The position numbers were made by a program, and so were the translations under genes. Under the pieces are notes generated by a model. That model was given only the letters and a program-made list of their open reading frames with translations, had not been told where the DNA came from and searched no databases. Positions 1 to 16,920 of a stretch of 64,000 nucleotides of DNA are shown one piece after another. This DNA is from Epiperipatus broadwayi (Eukaryota > Onychophora > Udeonychophora > Euonychophora > Peripatidae). The stretch spans positions 2,310,224-2,374,223 of the forward strand of contig JAQFVV010006336.1 of the NCBI GenBank assembly GCA_028023455.1, in the 5' to 3' direction. Each line of letters begins with the position of its first letter. Position 1 is the stretch's first letter.

Positions 1-1125
1 TTTCTGTATTTCAGACAGTGCCTAGTGTAAGGAATTTTTCTTTTAATTACTTTAATCTTAAGTATGTATTGACTTACACTGGTCAGTGTCAAAATAAAAT
101 TCCACAAAGCAATTAGTATAAAATTTAATTAGTGATTAGCAATTCTGTCTTAACTAGAGCTATTTTAATTAATGCCTGGTTTTAGAAGTTTCTCAGAAAA
201 AAACTGATATTCAAACAATAGGACTACAGACATAAAAGCTCCAAAGTTTTGTTATTGAAAGTTTTCAGACCTTATCACTTGTTGTTATTGAACTACTTCT
301 AAGAAAGAAAAATTTGAAGTGATTCCCAATAGTTACTAGGTAAGATGTGCCAATTAAATAAAACATCACTACATATGATGTTCAGTCGGTAAGGAATGAT
401 TAAGCTATGATTCAGAAATCTAAAACTCCCAAACATTTTTCAAAAATAACTACAATTTTGCTTCAGTTTTTATACCTGTCAGTATGGATGGCTAAGGCGT
501 TTACTTCATGGTTCTATCTTCAGTTATAACTCTGTTCTATCGATATAAGTTAATAACAAAACCAACCTTCTAATATTGCTGATTGACAACCTTTACACTG
601 AAGTTGTTCTCTCAACTAACCAGAAATGGAAAGCAAAAGTCTGCAGGATGAAAATGAGAACTTTGGTCATAAATTCAATAAGCCATGCATTTAGTGTTAT
701 ATATAACAACTTTTATTCTTAGAATATGATAAATATTATTAGATTCAATATTAGATGATTTATTGATATTGATGTAATTTAATGTTCATGTATTATTTTG
801 TATATGTCTAATTAATTTTTTTATATAGATGCATCGTTAAAAATTAATTTTCTTATATAGATGCATCGTTAAGTTCTTTATATATATCTCAAAAGTATAA
901 AATGACCATCTTTTTTTAATTATTGATAATTGAATAATATTGATTGACAGTAAGTTTATTATTATCATTATAAGATTTTGTGATTATTAATAAGAGTGAG
1001 AAAGTAAATTTCTTTTATAAATAATTATTTATAAGTTTCTTAAAAATCTGAACAATCATTAATTACTATATCTGTTTTTAAATAATATTTTAATTTGTGA
1101 AGTGCAGATAGTTGAAAATTGAAAT
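1..1125. other. AT-rich spacer, no gene seen
   Basis: No coding region, RNA gene or repeat boundary could be supported. Two short near-identical stretches (ending in atagatgcatcgtta) lie close together near 825 and 870. All reading frames are broken by frequent stops. Confidence 0.6.
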
Positions 1126-1288
1126 AAATTAAGATACTGCCAAATCTCTAGCGCTCGTTGCAATACCCATCTGACAGCCAATCAGATGGCATAGGTTTGG
1201 ATGTTATTTGGACAGCTATCTATAATGGCTGATTGGCTGACAGATGGGTATTGTAATGTGTGCTAGAGATTTGGCAGTATCTCAATTT
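1126..1288. repeat. Short fold-back MITE-like element
   Basis: The left end begins with GATACTGCCAAATCTCTAGC at 1132, and its reverse complement ends the element near 1282. The arms are about 60 bp each and nearly identical, sharing a CAATACCCATCTG core and a CAGCCAATCAG block, separated by a loop of roughly 35 bp. No ORF lies inside. This is the architecture of a non-autonomous DNA transposon (MITE). The short AT flanks do not let me decide the target duplication or the superfamily. Confidence 0.8.
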
Positions 1289-3182
1289 ATATCTGTTTTT
1301 GCAATTGATTTTTTTCTTAAAGCATATAATGCCTCCTGTGTTTTAATTTGCTTAAGTATATAACTAAAAGCAAGTATTGTCTTTGTAATCCAAATGAAGA
1401 TACAACAGAACTGGATTATATTTTGACTAACAGAAAATACATATTTCAGGATTATAATGTTCTTAATAAATTTAACATAGCAATAGATCATTGATTAATA
1501 AGATGTAAAATACATGTTAATACAGAACTAGAGACAAAAATTTATTAAGAAAAACAATATTTACAGTTGTTATTCATAACTTTATAACTGTATTATTAGT
1601 AGTGTTTATAATTATTTCTTTATAAATTCATTTGTGCATAATAAATCCATAGGTCATGATTAATAACTATATATTGTTTAACATAACAATTATGATGGAT
1701 ATATTTATCATTAAATGGTGATGATATAATAGTATTGAGATTTATTGTATATTCTATTATATCTTGAAATTTTTTGCAATGTAAGTGGCAGTATTGTATG
1801 CAAAGAGAATCTGAAATATGTCCACTTTTAATACTTTTGGATAATCTAAGAAATATGCACCAAGTTCTAGGCATGCATTTTTTCCTGTTCTCATAAAGTA
1901 TCAGATAATAATGAATAATTTTTACACTGCTGAATGTACTGAGAATATAACAGCAAAGAAAGAAAAAATTTGCATATTATAAATAAACAATTATATGCCA
2001 AAATGTATACACAATTATCAAAATTGTGTTGAATGATGTTAGAATCTGTAATTATAAAATAAAATGTATAAATTTTATTAAATGCACCTTGAAATCTTTT
2101 CAGAAAAATATATAGAGAAGAAAATATATTTCTAATGTTATTGATATTCTTTTAATATTTCCAAAATCGTCCATAATATTTTGATGTACAAATCAGAACT
2201 ATCTGTTAGATATATAGTCTATTTCAATGATACATTTTTGTAAATTTCTGACAATGAATGGCAAAACAATTTCAAAATATACCAAAATTTAGAAAATTTA
2301 TATTATCACAGTTTTATTTCATTGTTATTTAAAGATTTCCATATTTTTCATGATAATATATACTATTTCTTTGATGTGACTAAATTCTATAGAGACAACA
2401 AATCTATACATATAAGTGATAGATCATTTATAGAAAAAAATGTCAATATAAATTTAAAAAAAACTTATAAATGCAGAATTAATTTATTAATGACTATCTA
2501 ATTCCTTTGTTTATAGGTGAATACTTTATAGTATCTAAATTTTACTTATAAGTTTGTAGTTATATGTAGAATATTAAAAATAAACAATTATAAAATTATG
2601 TATTAGGCATCGAATAGTATACACACTATGTTAATAATGTTTGTACATATGAATGCTAAAACTATAGATTACTAGTTCAAAGATTTAGAATTAATGGATT
2701 CCTCAAGTCAAAAGGAAGTAATAGTAGCAAGCAACACATCTTTTTATTTTTTTAGCTTCTATTGTTTTCTATAAAGTAATGTTTCAAGTTAATACCTTTT
2801 CTATTTTTTTTGCATCTACAAGATACCTATGCAATTAACACATTGATAAAAGTAATAATCTACAATAACTTGAAAACGTTGAGTATATTTATAAAATGAA
2901 ACAAATGTTGAAAAAGCCTTTAGTCAACTATATAAATAATAAATATGCCCCAGTTAATTAAAAAATGCAGTAGTAATATAAATATTTAAGAAATAATGTA
3001 AAAGGAAATATAAATTACAGATCCATCAATTTTCTATTACTTCTGTATATACTTATAAAGATTATCACACATTTGGCTAGAAAAAACTTTATATCTATAT
3101 TATCTTGAAAAAATTGGACTTTATTGCACAATACAACTCATTCATTATCTTAAAAATGGTTATTGAAGGATTATAAAAAATA
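1289..3182. other. AT-rich spacer, no gene seen
   Basis: Only short chance ORFs occur here (for example on the minus strand at 1282-1491 and 1620-1874). They have no recognisable motif and a composition set by the AT-rich background. Nothing else is supported. Confidence 0.55.
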
Positions 3183-3787
3183 TTTATTTATCTAGTGCTG
3201 TGTTTAATTTGTAACAATGACTAGGGAATAACTTCTATACATGCACTGCATAGATTTACATCACTTGAGAAAACCTCAATAAACACAAGATAAAGTCTTT
3301 TAAAAAATAAGATGAATCCACCCTATCTTTTTTACCTAAACACACACACACACAGAGTGCGAAGATCTTTAATTAATCACCTTTAATTCCATTCATTATA
3401 ACTAATAAATGCCATTTGCAAAATTTTTACAATTTACTGCTCATCAGTATCAGATGTAATGTGTTATGTATATAACAAGTTATTATTTATCCAGTGTTGT
3501 GTTTAATTTGTAACTATCACTAGGGAATCATTTGTTATATATAATGAATGGAATTAAAGGTGATTAATTAAAGATGTTCACACTTTCATGTCTAAATGTG
3601 CAAGATTTGCATATACATAAATGTTTAGGTAAAAAAGATAAGATGGATTTATCTCATCTTTTAAAAGACTTTATCTTGTATTTAGTAAGTGAGTTTTCCT
3701 CAAGTGATATAAATCTATACAGCACATGTACAGAAGTGATTCCCTCATGAGTGTTACAAATTAAACACAGTGCTAGATAAATAAATA
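3183..3787. repeat. Fold-back element, about 600 bp
   Basis: The left arm (about 3183-3410) starts with TTATTTATCTAGTGCTGTG and includes GACTAGGGAATAAC, AAAGTCTTTTAAAA and GATTAATTAAAG-type blocks. The right arm (about 3541-3787) carries the same blocks in reverse complement and ends GTGCTAGATAAATAA. A partial third copy of the terminal block sits between the arms near 3488-3530. A short (CA)n run lies in the left arm near 3341. A half copy occurs at 6715-6950. No coding capacity is seen. The structure fits a large MITE or fold-back transposon. Confidence 0.75.
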
Positions 3788-3842
3788 ACTTGGTATATAT
3801 ATATTTAATATTACTCTTTATAAATTTAAAAATTTAAACATC

Positions 3843-6714
<2,872 letters not shown>

Positions 6715-6950
6715 ATATATAGTGAATAAAATAAAAGTGATTAATTAAAGATCTTCGTGCTTTCATTTCTAAATGCTTGAGATTTGTTTATACATATACA
6801 TTTACATAAAATAAATACAGTGGTTTCATTTTATCTTTTAAAAGAATTTGTTTTGTGTTTAGTAAGTGAGGGTTTTCCTCAAGTAATATAAATCTATATA
6901 GTGCATGTGTATGGGGTGAATTCCTAGTGACTGATAGAAAAATTATTTAG
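6715..6950. repeat. Half copy of the 3.2-3.8 kb fold-back family
   Basis: The blocks AAAGTGATTAATTAAAGATC, TTTAGTAAGTGAG and TTTTCCTCAAGT, and the final TCCTAGTGACTGATAG stretch, match the right arm of the fold-back element at 3541-3787 in the same order. Only one arm is present, so this is a solo or truncated family member. Confidence 0.7.
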
Positions 6951-8083
6951 TAAAAGCTGCATTTTGTATTAAATAGGCAGGTGATAAAAATTCATTTAAC
7001 TCAATTTTTTTATGTAATTGATGCTTTGAAACATTTCTTAGATATAGGATTGTTTTAAATTCTAAAAAATTGTAAATCATAGTTTATCACAGTGTTTTAA
7101 TTATGTAATAAATCTTAAAAAATATTCATAAGCAAATATGATGGATAATAGCAAATTTTTAAAAAATTTTACAACAATTTTACATAAAAATAAATAGATT
7201 TTACTTATTTATATCTTTCACGATATGGTTATTTTGCAAATAATGCTTCAGAGTTAGTTATAAAAGTTATCAAGAAAAGTAAAAAAAAAATATGATTAAA
7301 ATAAATGCTAAGGACTAAATTAATTGTTATTGTTTTTTAAATAAATAATAATAAATCAGAAAAAGTTAACTTCTATAAAAGTCTTGGCCACATACTAAAT
7401 AATTAATCACTGCACTTAATTATTCTCGATTTAAAACAGTAATAAACTTGAAACTCAGAATTTTTTTTTATTTTTTTTTAGATTCTCATTTGAGTACAAT
7501 GAGAAAAAAATTCAGTTTGATCAGCCAATGAAATTATTGGATCCTGCCACTTGATCATCATGTCTTATTGGGACACTATATATATTTGTTTAAATTATTG
7601 CTACATATTTAACCATTATGGGATAAATTAATGATGTAATTAAACTTGGATGAGATGCTTTTAATAGAAATGACTTAATATTAAAAATAAATGGGTCTAT
7701 GAATTTTTAAAAAAATCCATTTAACAAATATGTTTTCATTAATTGATTGCTTATGATAATGAAACATAGACACATAATAAAACAGAATAAAATATTGACA
7801 GATCTTATAGTAAATTGTTATTAGATGTATATTTGATAAACAAAATGTAATCAAAAATAAAATTCATAAGTTAAATAACCTGGTATCACTGATAACATTA
7901 AAATAATTAATAATCTAACATAGAATTGAAAGTGATAACAATAAACTGGTGAGTAAAATTTCCAACTGTATCTCAAGAGATTATAAAAGATTGTATAAGA
8001 AATGTACAAATAAAACTGTTTATAGAATGATGTAGAGAAAAAGATGAAAATACTAAAAATAAACTCTCATGATTAGGTAAATT

Positions 8084-8116
<33 letters not shown>

Positions 8117-10767
8117 CCATATATTTTTATTAATATATCTATATTTTTCATTTTATATTAGTCATGACTTTGAATTGGATATTAAATTAAATTTCAGAAT
8201 ACTACACTTAAATATTTCATAATATTAAATTATAAATATTTATCATTAGATAAAAATAATAAATATCTAAAAGAATTTTATGCAAAGACCTTGAATATGA
8301 ATACTTTAAAACTATTCTATTTAATTATTTTATATTAATATTTTTACCATTTTAATATTACTTTTAAAATTAATTCTAACATTTTTGTTTTGTTTATAAA
8401 GAATTCTATTTGCATATAAACTTATCATCTTTTGTATTAGAAGCAAAATTTTAAAAATATGTAATTTTATTGTTTTAAGTGAAGCATTTTATTATTATTT
8501 TTATTATTATTATTCAACATTAAATATGCATTATTTGATGCTAAATTTTATCAACAAGAAAATATTTAGAATTTGTATTAATAAAAACCTTAAAATTTTG
8601 TAAGTAAAAATTAAATAAAAGTATGCTAGCATATTGAAATGTTCATAACTTTAATTATGTTAATTTCTAATATTTCTATAAAATTATTCCTCAGTATATT
8701 ACATTCGTAAAGAATTTAAATTTATGATTGTGAAAGAAAATAACTTCTTTCACAAATATAAATGTTTTTAATAAATAAAAATAATTGAGTTGCTTTATTA
8801 ATTGAAAATTCATAAGAAGTCCAATTCAGAAGTGAAGATCTGAAAGCAATCTGTGGACTTTCAGCTCCAATGTCTGTCACTCTATTATTACACTATTTTT
8901 AATTATAAATAGATTTAAATATTGTAACATTATCATAAGATATATTTAAAGATGAAAAGGAATTGCTAAAGTTTATAATGTATGTTAAACTGATTTCTAA
9001 AGTAACACATGTTAAAAAGATAGCAAGGAATGACAAACTATAACTGATAAATAGATAAATAATATCATTTATGCATGTAATACTATGTATATAAATAGCA
9101 TGCATGCAATAACATTAAAATGATATGAATCTCTTTTGAACTTTCAATAAAAGACAATCTTGTTATATTACAGCTGGGGATATAGATACAGTAGAATGTA
9201 AAACTTAGTTTATCAAATTTTTCACTTCAAAAAACTTATTTCTACTATTCTAACATAACATTAATATATTGTATTTATTTTTATTAACAAATCTTATAAC
9301 ACAGTGGTATCAGAATTTACTCCCATACCTACAATCTGGGTTATAATCTTATGCAAACAGAGTTTTTTTCAGATAGCTATTTCATGACCATCCAGTTAAC
9401 TAAATCAAGAATAAAAAATATACAATCTTTTACTAATCAGAAATTATCATACCTAGTGAGTAACATCTGTTTCTCACTGTTTTTCTATGCAGAGCTATAA
9501 GAGAATTACTTTCCCTGCAGTAGCTATTTATTGGCTGTTTTATTTTTCTTTATTTCTTTATATGTTATTTTAGCATAAGTATTATATTTATTATATTTTA
9601 AAATTATTCTTACAAAATAAAAAAAAAACAATCATTTACATTGATTAAGTCCATAGCTACATTCAGTATTAAACTATTCTGATACTAAGAAATAATGTAC
9701 TAGATAAATAACATAATGAAATCAAGTTAGAAAATGTCATTTACTTTATAGTGAATGCATAAACATAAGAAAACTTAAATCAATATCTGACTAGTGAATA
9801 CTATCTATTAATCTTAAAAACCACTATTAAGTTAAATAAAATATAGTTATATAAGAATACAATTATTTTATAAATATTTATATGTAAAACAATAACATTA
9901 AAGATTTGTGACAGATACTTCTAAACAAATAGTGAATATATCATTAAAGAAACATTAATTAAAATTGAATATTTTGTCAGGATGATATTCAGAATATTAA
10001 TCAATTTAGGTATTTTTAAAATTCAAACATATAAATGAAAATAAATTTTCTCAATAGTGTTTTCTCTATACAAAAATCTGTTAACAAATTATGCATAACT
10101 TGATGTATTCAGCAATGGGAATAATATAATTAATTTTGAAAACAATATTTAACATTAATAATAATAATATGGTCTGTTTCTAGGATGATTATAATATTGT
10201 ACTAACACAGATTACTGTATTTACAGATGGGTTGTAATAAGCACAAACTTGTAAACATATTCTGAAATATTTATTAATGTTTTTATGCAATATATACAAC
10301 TATTAATACTTTTGCCTAATATCATTGGCTAGGTGTAGCATCTACATGCTGGGCAACTATTGAAAAAAGAAATTTTATATGCTCCTCTATTTTTATCTAA
10401 TACTTCCAGTTGTACCATGACAATTTTCCTCATGCATAGGTATGGTGATCCTTAAGTTATAAAGTAACAGGTACATCAGATTTATATTTTAGAAGCTTCT
10501 GGTTCATTGTGAACTTGCCCAACTGCTTTAATAATATAGTGGACAATGTGCATATCCCCATTCATTTCTAACAATAATTTATTTCTTCACCTGTCTCTCC
10601 AAATGTACTATATATTAATAACCAGATTTCCTTCCATAATGTGAGCAATCAAATACACTGAGCATCATTACTTATTGGCCTATTTCTGTTAATGTATATA
10701 TTTTATCTACTCATATATTTATTGATTAACAGTGACAAATGCTCAATCTGATCAGGATAAGATGAAA
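6951..10767. other. AT-rich spacer with an (AAT)n microsatellite
   Basis: An (AAT)n run occupies about 8085-8114. A poly-T stretch occurs near 7463-7478. The rest is AT-rich DNA with only short, motif-free ORFs such as the minus-strand frame at 8899-9105. No gene or bounded element is supported. Confidence 0.55.
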
Positions 10768-10920
10768 CCACTAAACATCACATGATCACCATCTTTTATA
10801 CTAGCACATAATTGTTACTAAACAAGAAAAAACTCTCCAAACAGTAGTACCACCCATTGATTACTCTGGTTGTCACAGGGTGGCATTACTGTATGAAGAG
10901 TTTTGTCTTGTTTAATAAGA
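10768..10920 (+). repeat. Fold-back MITE copy (family A), partly truncated
   Basis: It begins CCACTAAACATCACATGATC, followed by a stem block AAACTCTCCAAACAGTAGTA, a central TTGATTACTCTGG, and the complementary TACTGTATGAAGAGTTTTG. The same modules occur at 22.57-22.73, 34.49-34.63, 34.88-35.21 and 35.5-35.6 kb. The far right terminal block is missing here, so this copy looks truncated. No ORF is present. Confidence 0.8.
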
Positions 10921-13779
10921 TGAAATCATGACAAGTCCATTGGTTGAAGGTAAGTTGAGCTGTAACACAGTTTGAGCATAAAAGTTAATGTAATTGAGTT
11001 TTTTTACTTAATTCATCTAAACTTAAACTTAAAAATGATTAATTCCAAAACACTTTTTTTTAACTGTGCTAAACTGTGCAAAGTTAAACAGTGCATTAGT
11101 TAGCTCATTAAGCAGACAAAATAACATAGCATTTTATAAAAGCATCATGGCATATTCTAAAATAAAAAAATAAAAAAACTAATAATTATGGTATCTTGAA
11201 ATATGTGTCTTCCTGTTTTTATGGAAGGGGGTATAGAATTTTATGGAATTTGAGAATTCAATAAACATTTTTACAAGATCTAAAAATTGATGAAACTCAA
11301 TAAGTATATGGTTATATCATCTGAAAATAAATAGATTAATCTAACAGGTTTTTTTTTTCTTTAACTGCACAATTTCTTTTCTGGTGATTGATAGTTTACT
11401 TATGCAATTACCATTGTCATAATATTTGATTGGTTTAACATATAATTAAATAGAATTGCAATTTGATATATGGATTAAGCAAATATATTGAGAATTTTAG
11501 TATTTTCCAAACTGAGATGAACAAAAAGTTTTTTTTTTTTTTTTTACATATTTCCAGTTTATTTTAGATTCTGGAAAATATTATACCTTTTAACTGGATG
11601 GTTCATTTAACACAACAGGACTACTAAGTAAATACTTTAACTAATATTTTTGAAGCTTAATATGATCATCTAAAAACATCAGGTATTTGAATGTTTTATC
11701 TATTCTTTATCACCTCTTTTGATTGTGTACTTTCTATTTCAAACAATATTTTACTTCATTGCTTTAACTATAACATATTATTATATTTATCTAAGATAAA
11801 TATTGTTTTTATTTTTACATAAATTAGTTTTGAAATTTGAATTACCTACTGAAAAAATATATATATATATATGTAAAAGCTGGATTATTGTATCAGTCAT
11901 GTTTTTAATAATAAAGCTTATCTTTGAATCAATGAGAATTGACATAATAAAGTAGGTAATGCTTTATTTGAAAAAACTCATGAAGCAAGTGCATTGATAA
12001 TTAAAAATAAATGATTAAAATTTCTGACAAGTTTTTAAATTTTTAGTAAAAAAACAAAATATTGACGAAAGTGACAGAAAAATAATTCAGCAAAAAGGAA
12101 AAATAAATTTATATATGTAATAATTGGAAGAATTTTTTACAATGTTTTGAAAAGGCAAATAAAATAAATAAATAAGAGATAAAAGAAATTTATTAGTTTT
12201 TATATGAAAGTGTTAATCTTTTTTTTTTAAAAAAAAAACAACACATTAAAATAAAATAGAAGGAGTCTGTAAAGATAAATTTGGTATCTCAAATAGTGTT
12301 TTTAACCAATTTTAATAATAAACAATAAAGTTAATTATTCACTTTTTACATTCAAAATAAAAACGAAGTTGCACCAAAGTCACTTCTTCATTTAACTGTT
12401 CTTGAATTTTTAGATTTATTTTATCAAATGAACTGAAGAAATAGAAAAGAAAACAATGGTGAAGATTTTACTTTGTAAAAATATAAATTAGAGTCTCGAT
12501 TTTTTATGTGATACATATTAAACTTTCTAATGATTCAAGATATGTAAATTATTTTGAAAAAAAATAATGCTATATTTCAGATACTTCTATAATTCTAAAT
12601 CTTAAACAGCTAGTGACAAGTTTCAGTTAAAATTGGTTTAAAACTACTAATTTATTAAAGATAAGTCGGCTTTAAATATTATGGATTTACTGACATAAGC
12701 CTGATATTTATTTTTGTAACAATAATTTTTAATTGCCACATGGACAACAGGATCACATTTTCTATTTTTTAGCACCATTGTAAAGGAATGACTATTGTTA
12801 TTGCTTTAAAACATTATAAATATGCTTACAATAGTACAAGATTTATAATTGGTCATTCGTGTACATTGTTAGTATATTTATTCCAAAGCTAGTATAATTA
12901 TAATATAAACATCATAGGTATCTTTATATTTACTTTAATATATACTAATAGTCAGCATAATTCGTTTTAAATGTTCCAAGGTAATTATAATTAATCGTTT
13001 TTAATGATAAGATTAAACTTAGTAACTGATGTACATATTCATTTAAAAGCAATAATTTAATAATGTATAAATATGTGTGTTTTTATGTCTGTGTTTTTTT
13101 ACAACAATAACAAAATAAAAATAAGACAAGCAATAAAAAATATTTTGCATTTTTTTTCACAATACTATAAGTAAAATATAATTAGATACATATTCAGAAA
13201 TGTTAATGTAAAAATAATTTTGACAAGTATTCATGAAGGAAGTGAATGTGTAAAACTTTTATTATTTGTCCATGTGAAAAATATATCAACTAATAATTAC
13301 ACTGTAGAATAAAGTTTGCTTTATATATTATAGTTTATATTACCACATCATTTTCTTAACAAAAATTTATAAATACACTTATATGAATCTTGTTGAAGAA
13401 AATGAATTTTCACATATGCACTAATCAATTGGTATATTAAATTTACACGCATTCTTTTGTCAATATGTGTTTTAAAAGCATAAGTAAATAGCTTATGTTC
13501 AGAGCTTATTTTTATATAAACAAACACCTATTGACCATGCTTGAATTAGGACATGATCTTATTATGAAACCTGATATTTCAATTGACAAATTATTTGTAC
13601 AAATTTAATTTATATATCACAGCAAATGGGAAGTTTTTCATTTTTAATTACTTACAACTTTTAATTATATTAGTATAAATAAATAATCTAGCAAGATGAC
13701 ATTTAAGTGTACATTAATTGAAAACTATCTAAAATCAAATCAGACATTTTTTGATTTTTTGAAATTAGAATAAATGGTG
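10921..13779. other. AT-rich spacer, no gene seen
   Basis: Homopolymer runs (poly-T near 11350 and 11529; T8/A10 near 12220) and AT-rich sequence. No coding region, terminal repeat or RNA gene could be supported. Confidence 0.55.
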
Positions 13780-15110
13780 AAGAGAAGTGACAATTGATCT
13801 GAAAAGTGGACATATACTTTACTATAAAGGTACAAGTATTAAAAGTATAAAGTGGGGTTCTTTAGACATGCAATTAAATCTATGGAGAATGAAAAAAACA
13901 GGAAAAGGTTAGCATTGATTTATTAAAAGAAGCAGGTGAAGAAATTGAAAAAACTATAGACAACTATTTACCAATTGTCTAAATAACAAAGATATACCAT
14001 ATGATTAAATATAGTATATATCTTATGATTAAATGCAGTATTAATATTTATATTAATAAAAATCATACAATATTATAGATACACATTTTTACCAAGATAA
14101 TTATATCTCATATCCAATGAACTTTTGTATTCAAATCAGTCAAATGTACAATGTGGATTTACAACTGGTTTTAAGAGATATTTTAAAAAGTTGTTTAATA
14201 TGAATTGCCATTATGCTTTGAATTTATAAATTATGAAAACTTATTGATTCTATATGCATTTCTACAGTGATTAAAGTTTGAAGTCCAAGATATTGATGCA
14301 GTATATTGTTATATTGTGAAGAATATTTATTAAATAGCAGTGATTAGATTACAAATTAAGAAGATTAGCATTGATAAGAGTCAATGATAGAATGATTCCA
14401 TATTTATAAAATTTTGACAGCAGTTTTACAAAAAAGTATTTCATGGAGTAAAATGGGAAAGTAAATGGAGATTAAGTCATCTATATTTTGTAAAAGATAT
14501 AGTTATTTTTGCAACTAATGCTTCAGAAGTTCAAACAATGGAAGAATTAGATAAAATAAAGTTTTGGTCTAAGGATTGAACAGATTAAAATAATATACAA
14601 GTATGTTTCTTGGAAGAAAAAAATAAAGTTGATGATTATGAATTAAAAGAATTAACAACTACAAATATTTTGATTAGATTTTTAATGCATACAAAGGCAT
14701 AATGAGTAAAATTAATTATAGGATTAAAGTTTTGGATAATGATTTTTTCAGAAATAATAATATTAAAAGGAAATATGCATATATAATTGAAAATGGAGGA
14801 TTTTTATATATGTGTTTTACAATTTTTTACTTATATGAAATGAGTTTTGAATACTTAACAGAAGCAGAAACATCAGACCATTTAATGAAGTATTGAGAAA
14901 TGTATATTGGAAGTAAAAACCATTTAAAATATAATATTTAAATAAAAGAACAAACAGGTTTTTTTTACATTATTGAATGAATTAATAGACTGAACCAGAA
15001 CTAGGCTGCACATATTTCTAGAACTGAAAGTCACAAAGTTGTAAAGCTATTCAGATATTTCAAAAGCCTTTAGAAAAGAAAGCAGGCACAGTTACAATTG
15101 AAATGATGTA
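13780..15110 (+). pseudogene. Decayed RTE-like LINE reverse transcriptase
   Basis: A non-LTR retrotransposon ORF in ruins, recognisable as pieces in shifting frames. An early RT piece reads SIDLLKEAGEEIEK near 13911 and then LFTNCLNNKDIP near 13962. QCGFTTGF near 14150 corresponds to the 'Q-GFR-G' motif. VQDIDAVYCYIVKNIY near 14285 is the helix before the substrate-contact block. LSHLYFVKDIVIFA near 14476 is the degenerate catalytic box, where FADD has become FVKD, so the key aspartates are damaged. It is followed by ASEVQTMEEL. The order and spacing match RTE/BovB-type LINEs from general family knowledge. Stops and frameshifts occur throughout and neither the 5' endonuclease nor a 3' tail could be delimited. 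A 64-codon ORF at 14702-14896 lies inside and is probably a remnant of the region after the RT. Boundaries are approximate. Confidence 0.7.
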
Positions 15111-15884
15111 TGCATTTATAAAAACACCCCAACAGATAAAATATATCAAGAATTGTTACAAAAATAATTTAAAGAATTGTGGAAAAAATGGGACAAAAAT
15201 TTTGAAGTTTTAGGTAATTCAGTTTTTATAATGTTTAGTGTAAAAAAGCAGAAATTATGTGGGATTTTAAGAATAAGTGTCTGAATATAAACTTCAAGAC
15301 GAAAGTGGAAACATGTTTGCCATATATAACATAATATGTTTGTTAAGACTGATATTTTTATATGTGAAAATAGCTTAAATTATAATTCTGTTAGATAACT
15401 GGGAAGTACTATTTGAATGCAAAAATAATGACTAAAAATATAAATTATTAAAAATAATTAAAGACATAAAACTATTAATAAAAGAAAAGTATTAAAAAAA
15501 CAGTTTATATACTAAATAAAAAAGTTTGAAAAATATTATTTAAAATATCAAACTTATGCATTAGAAAATGAAAAAAAAAACATAAAGTGATAGGCAATTT
15601 AGAAAATAAAACAATACTAAAACCTTGCATTTATTCAAGATTATATTCTCTATCAAGTACAAACTATTCAAATCTAGAAGCACAGTTGCAAAATTGATCA
15701 CATTAATTTACAACATAAATCAACATCACCAAATTATCATTTTGATTTAATACTAAACATCAAAAACGACTTAAAAAAAGAAAGTTTCTAACATTTGTTG
15801 CATCACAAATCTGAAAATCTTTGCATAATATATATATAAATAAATAATAATAAAAATAATAAATATCATAGTAATTAACTATTA
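15111..15884. other. AT-rich spacer or distal LINE remnant
   Basis: No protein similarity I trust. It may still include the decayed 3' end of the upstream LINE. An AT-rich stretch near 15825-15880 precedes the Penelope fragments. Confidence 0.4.
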
Positions 15885-16920
15885 TATACAGCCATTTAAT
15901 CTGCAGAAATACATTTGATTAATTCCTTAACCTTCCTCAACTGCCATTAAATTCAAAAAAATATATTGAAAGCAAACATCATCAACTCAAATCACATGAA
16001 TTCTGAATATTAACATTAGCTGCTTTATTAATTATATTCATTTTATTTCTATTTATTAAAATTGCCTCCTTAATTTTTCTTTTATTATGGTTTCTATCGT
16101 CATGAAAAATCTTAACACTTTCAATATTGAACTTGTTTATATTTACATGGCCTTTCATGATCCAATAAAACTGAAGCAGTCATTAAATCACTATTATTTT
16201 TATTTTCCACATGCTTGTATAACAATTCATGCTCCTTTAATCTTTTCACTGTACTGCACCTCAATTCACCTTTATATGATGACATACATCCCCAAAAATT
16301 TGATACACAATGTTATTTATTTGCTTGACAGGTATGACATTTTGAGAATTATTCACTAACTTATTAACATTATTTGTAACATAAAATGAAACATTAAACA
16401 TATATTTATACATATCCATAAGAAAATTCATATGAGCATTTGAAATATATGGAATAGATAGCCCTTTTTTATTATCAATCTTCAACTCCTTTAAATCATT
16501 ATAACTCATTTTAAATTGACATAAAGTATTGGTAATCTGCTCAATCTTATAACCAGCTTCAAGCAATTCTTTGGCAAATATCTCAATATTTTTTAATTTA
16601 TCACACTGGTAATGATATATTTTTTTTATTAATAAGCAAAAACATCTAAAACTTGCAATCCTAGTGTAATTGGTACTTTGGAATCACAATTTATAAATCC
16701 TCTTTTTTGCAATGATTTGATTATTAATACTATTATCTCTTGTAATAATTAAATCCAAGTACTTAATAATTATGTCCTACTCCATTTCAATAATCCATAT
16801 CAAGCCATTCAAATTATCTAAAACCTCTTACAAAAATAATGCTAATAAATTAATGAATAATTCTAAAAATGCCATACTTGTTAAGCAGAAAAGTAATGTC
16901 ATGTATCATTTTTTTGTGGA
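15885..16920 (-). pseudogene. 5'-truncated Penelope-like element (RT C-terminus, GIY-YIG, 3' end)
   Basis: Read on the minus strand, 16910-16700 carries a piece resembling the Penelope post-catalytic region (KYLDLIITRDNSINNQ). The open frame 16566-16261 (101 codons) has IPYISNAHMNFLM and NNVNKLV, the positions of the conserved IPYI and 'NTLRS'-like motifs, and ends in VYQIFGDVCHHIK where the GIY-YIG nuclease starts. Downstream in other frames come RLKEHE, TASVLLDHE and RRKIKEAI-like remnants, which fit the rest of that nuclease domain. A 3' tail follows to about 15885. Several frameshifts and stops make it non-functional, and the N-terminal RT catalytic half is absent. Penelope-like elements are retroelements combining an RT with a GIY-YIG endonuclease. 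The 5' break abuts an inverted fragment of the same 3' region. Confidence 0.75.

Noticed and set aside
16087-16359. 90-codon plus-strand ORF
   Set aside because: It is antisense to the GIY-YIG and RT remnants of the minus-strand Penelope copy.
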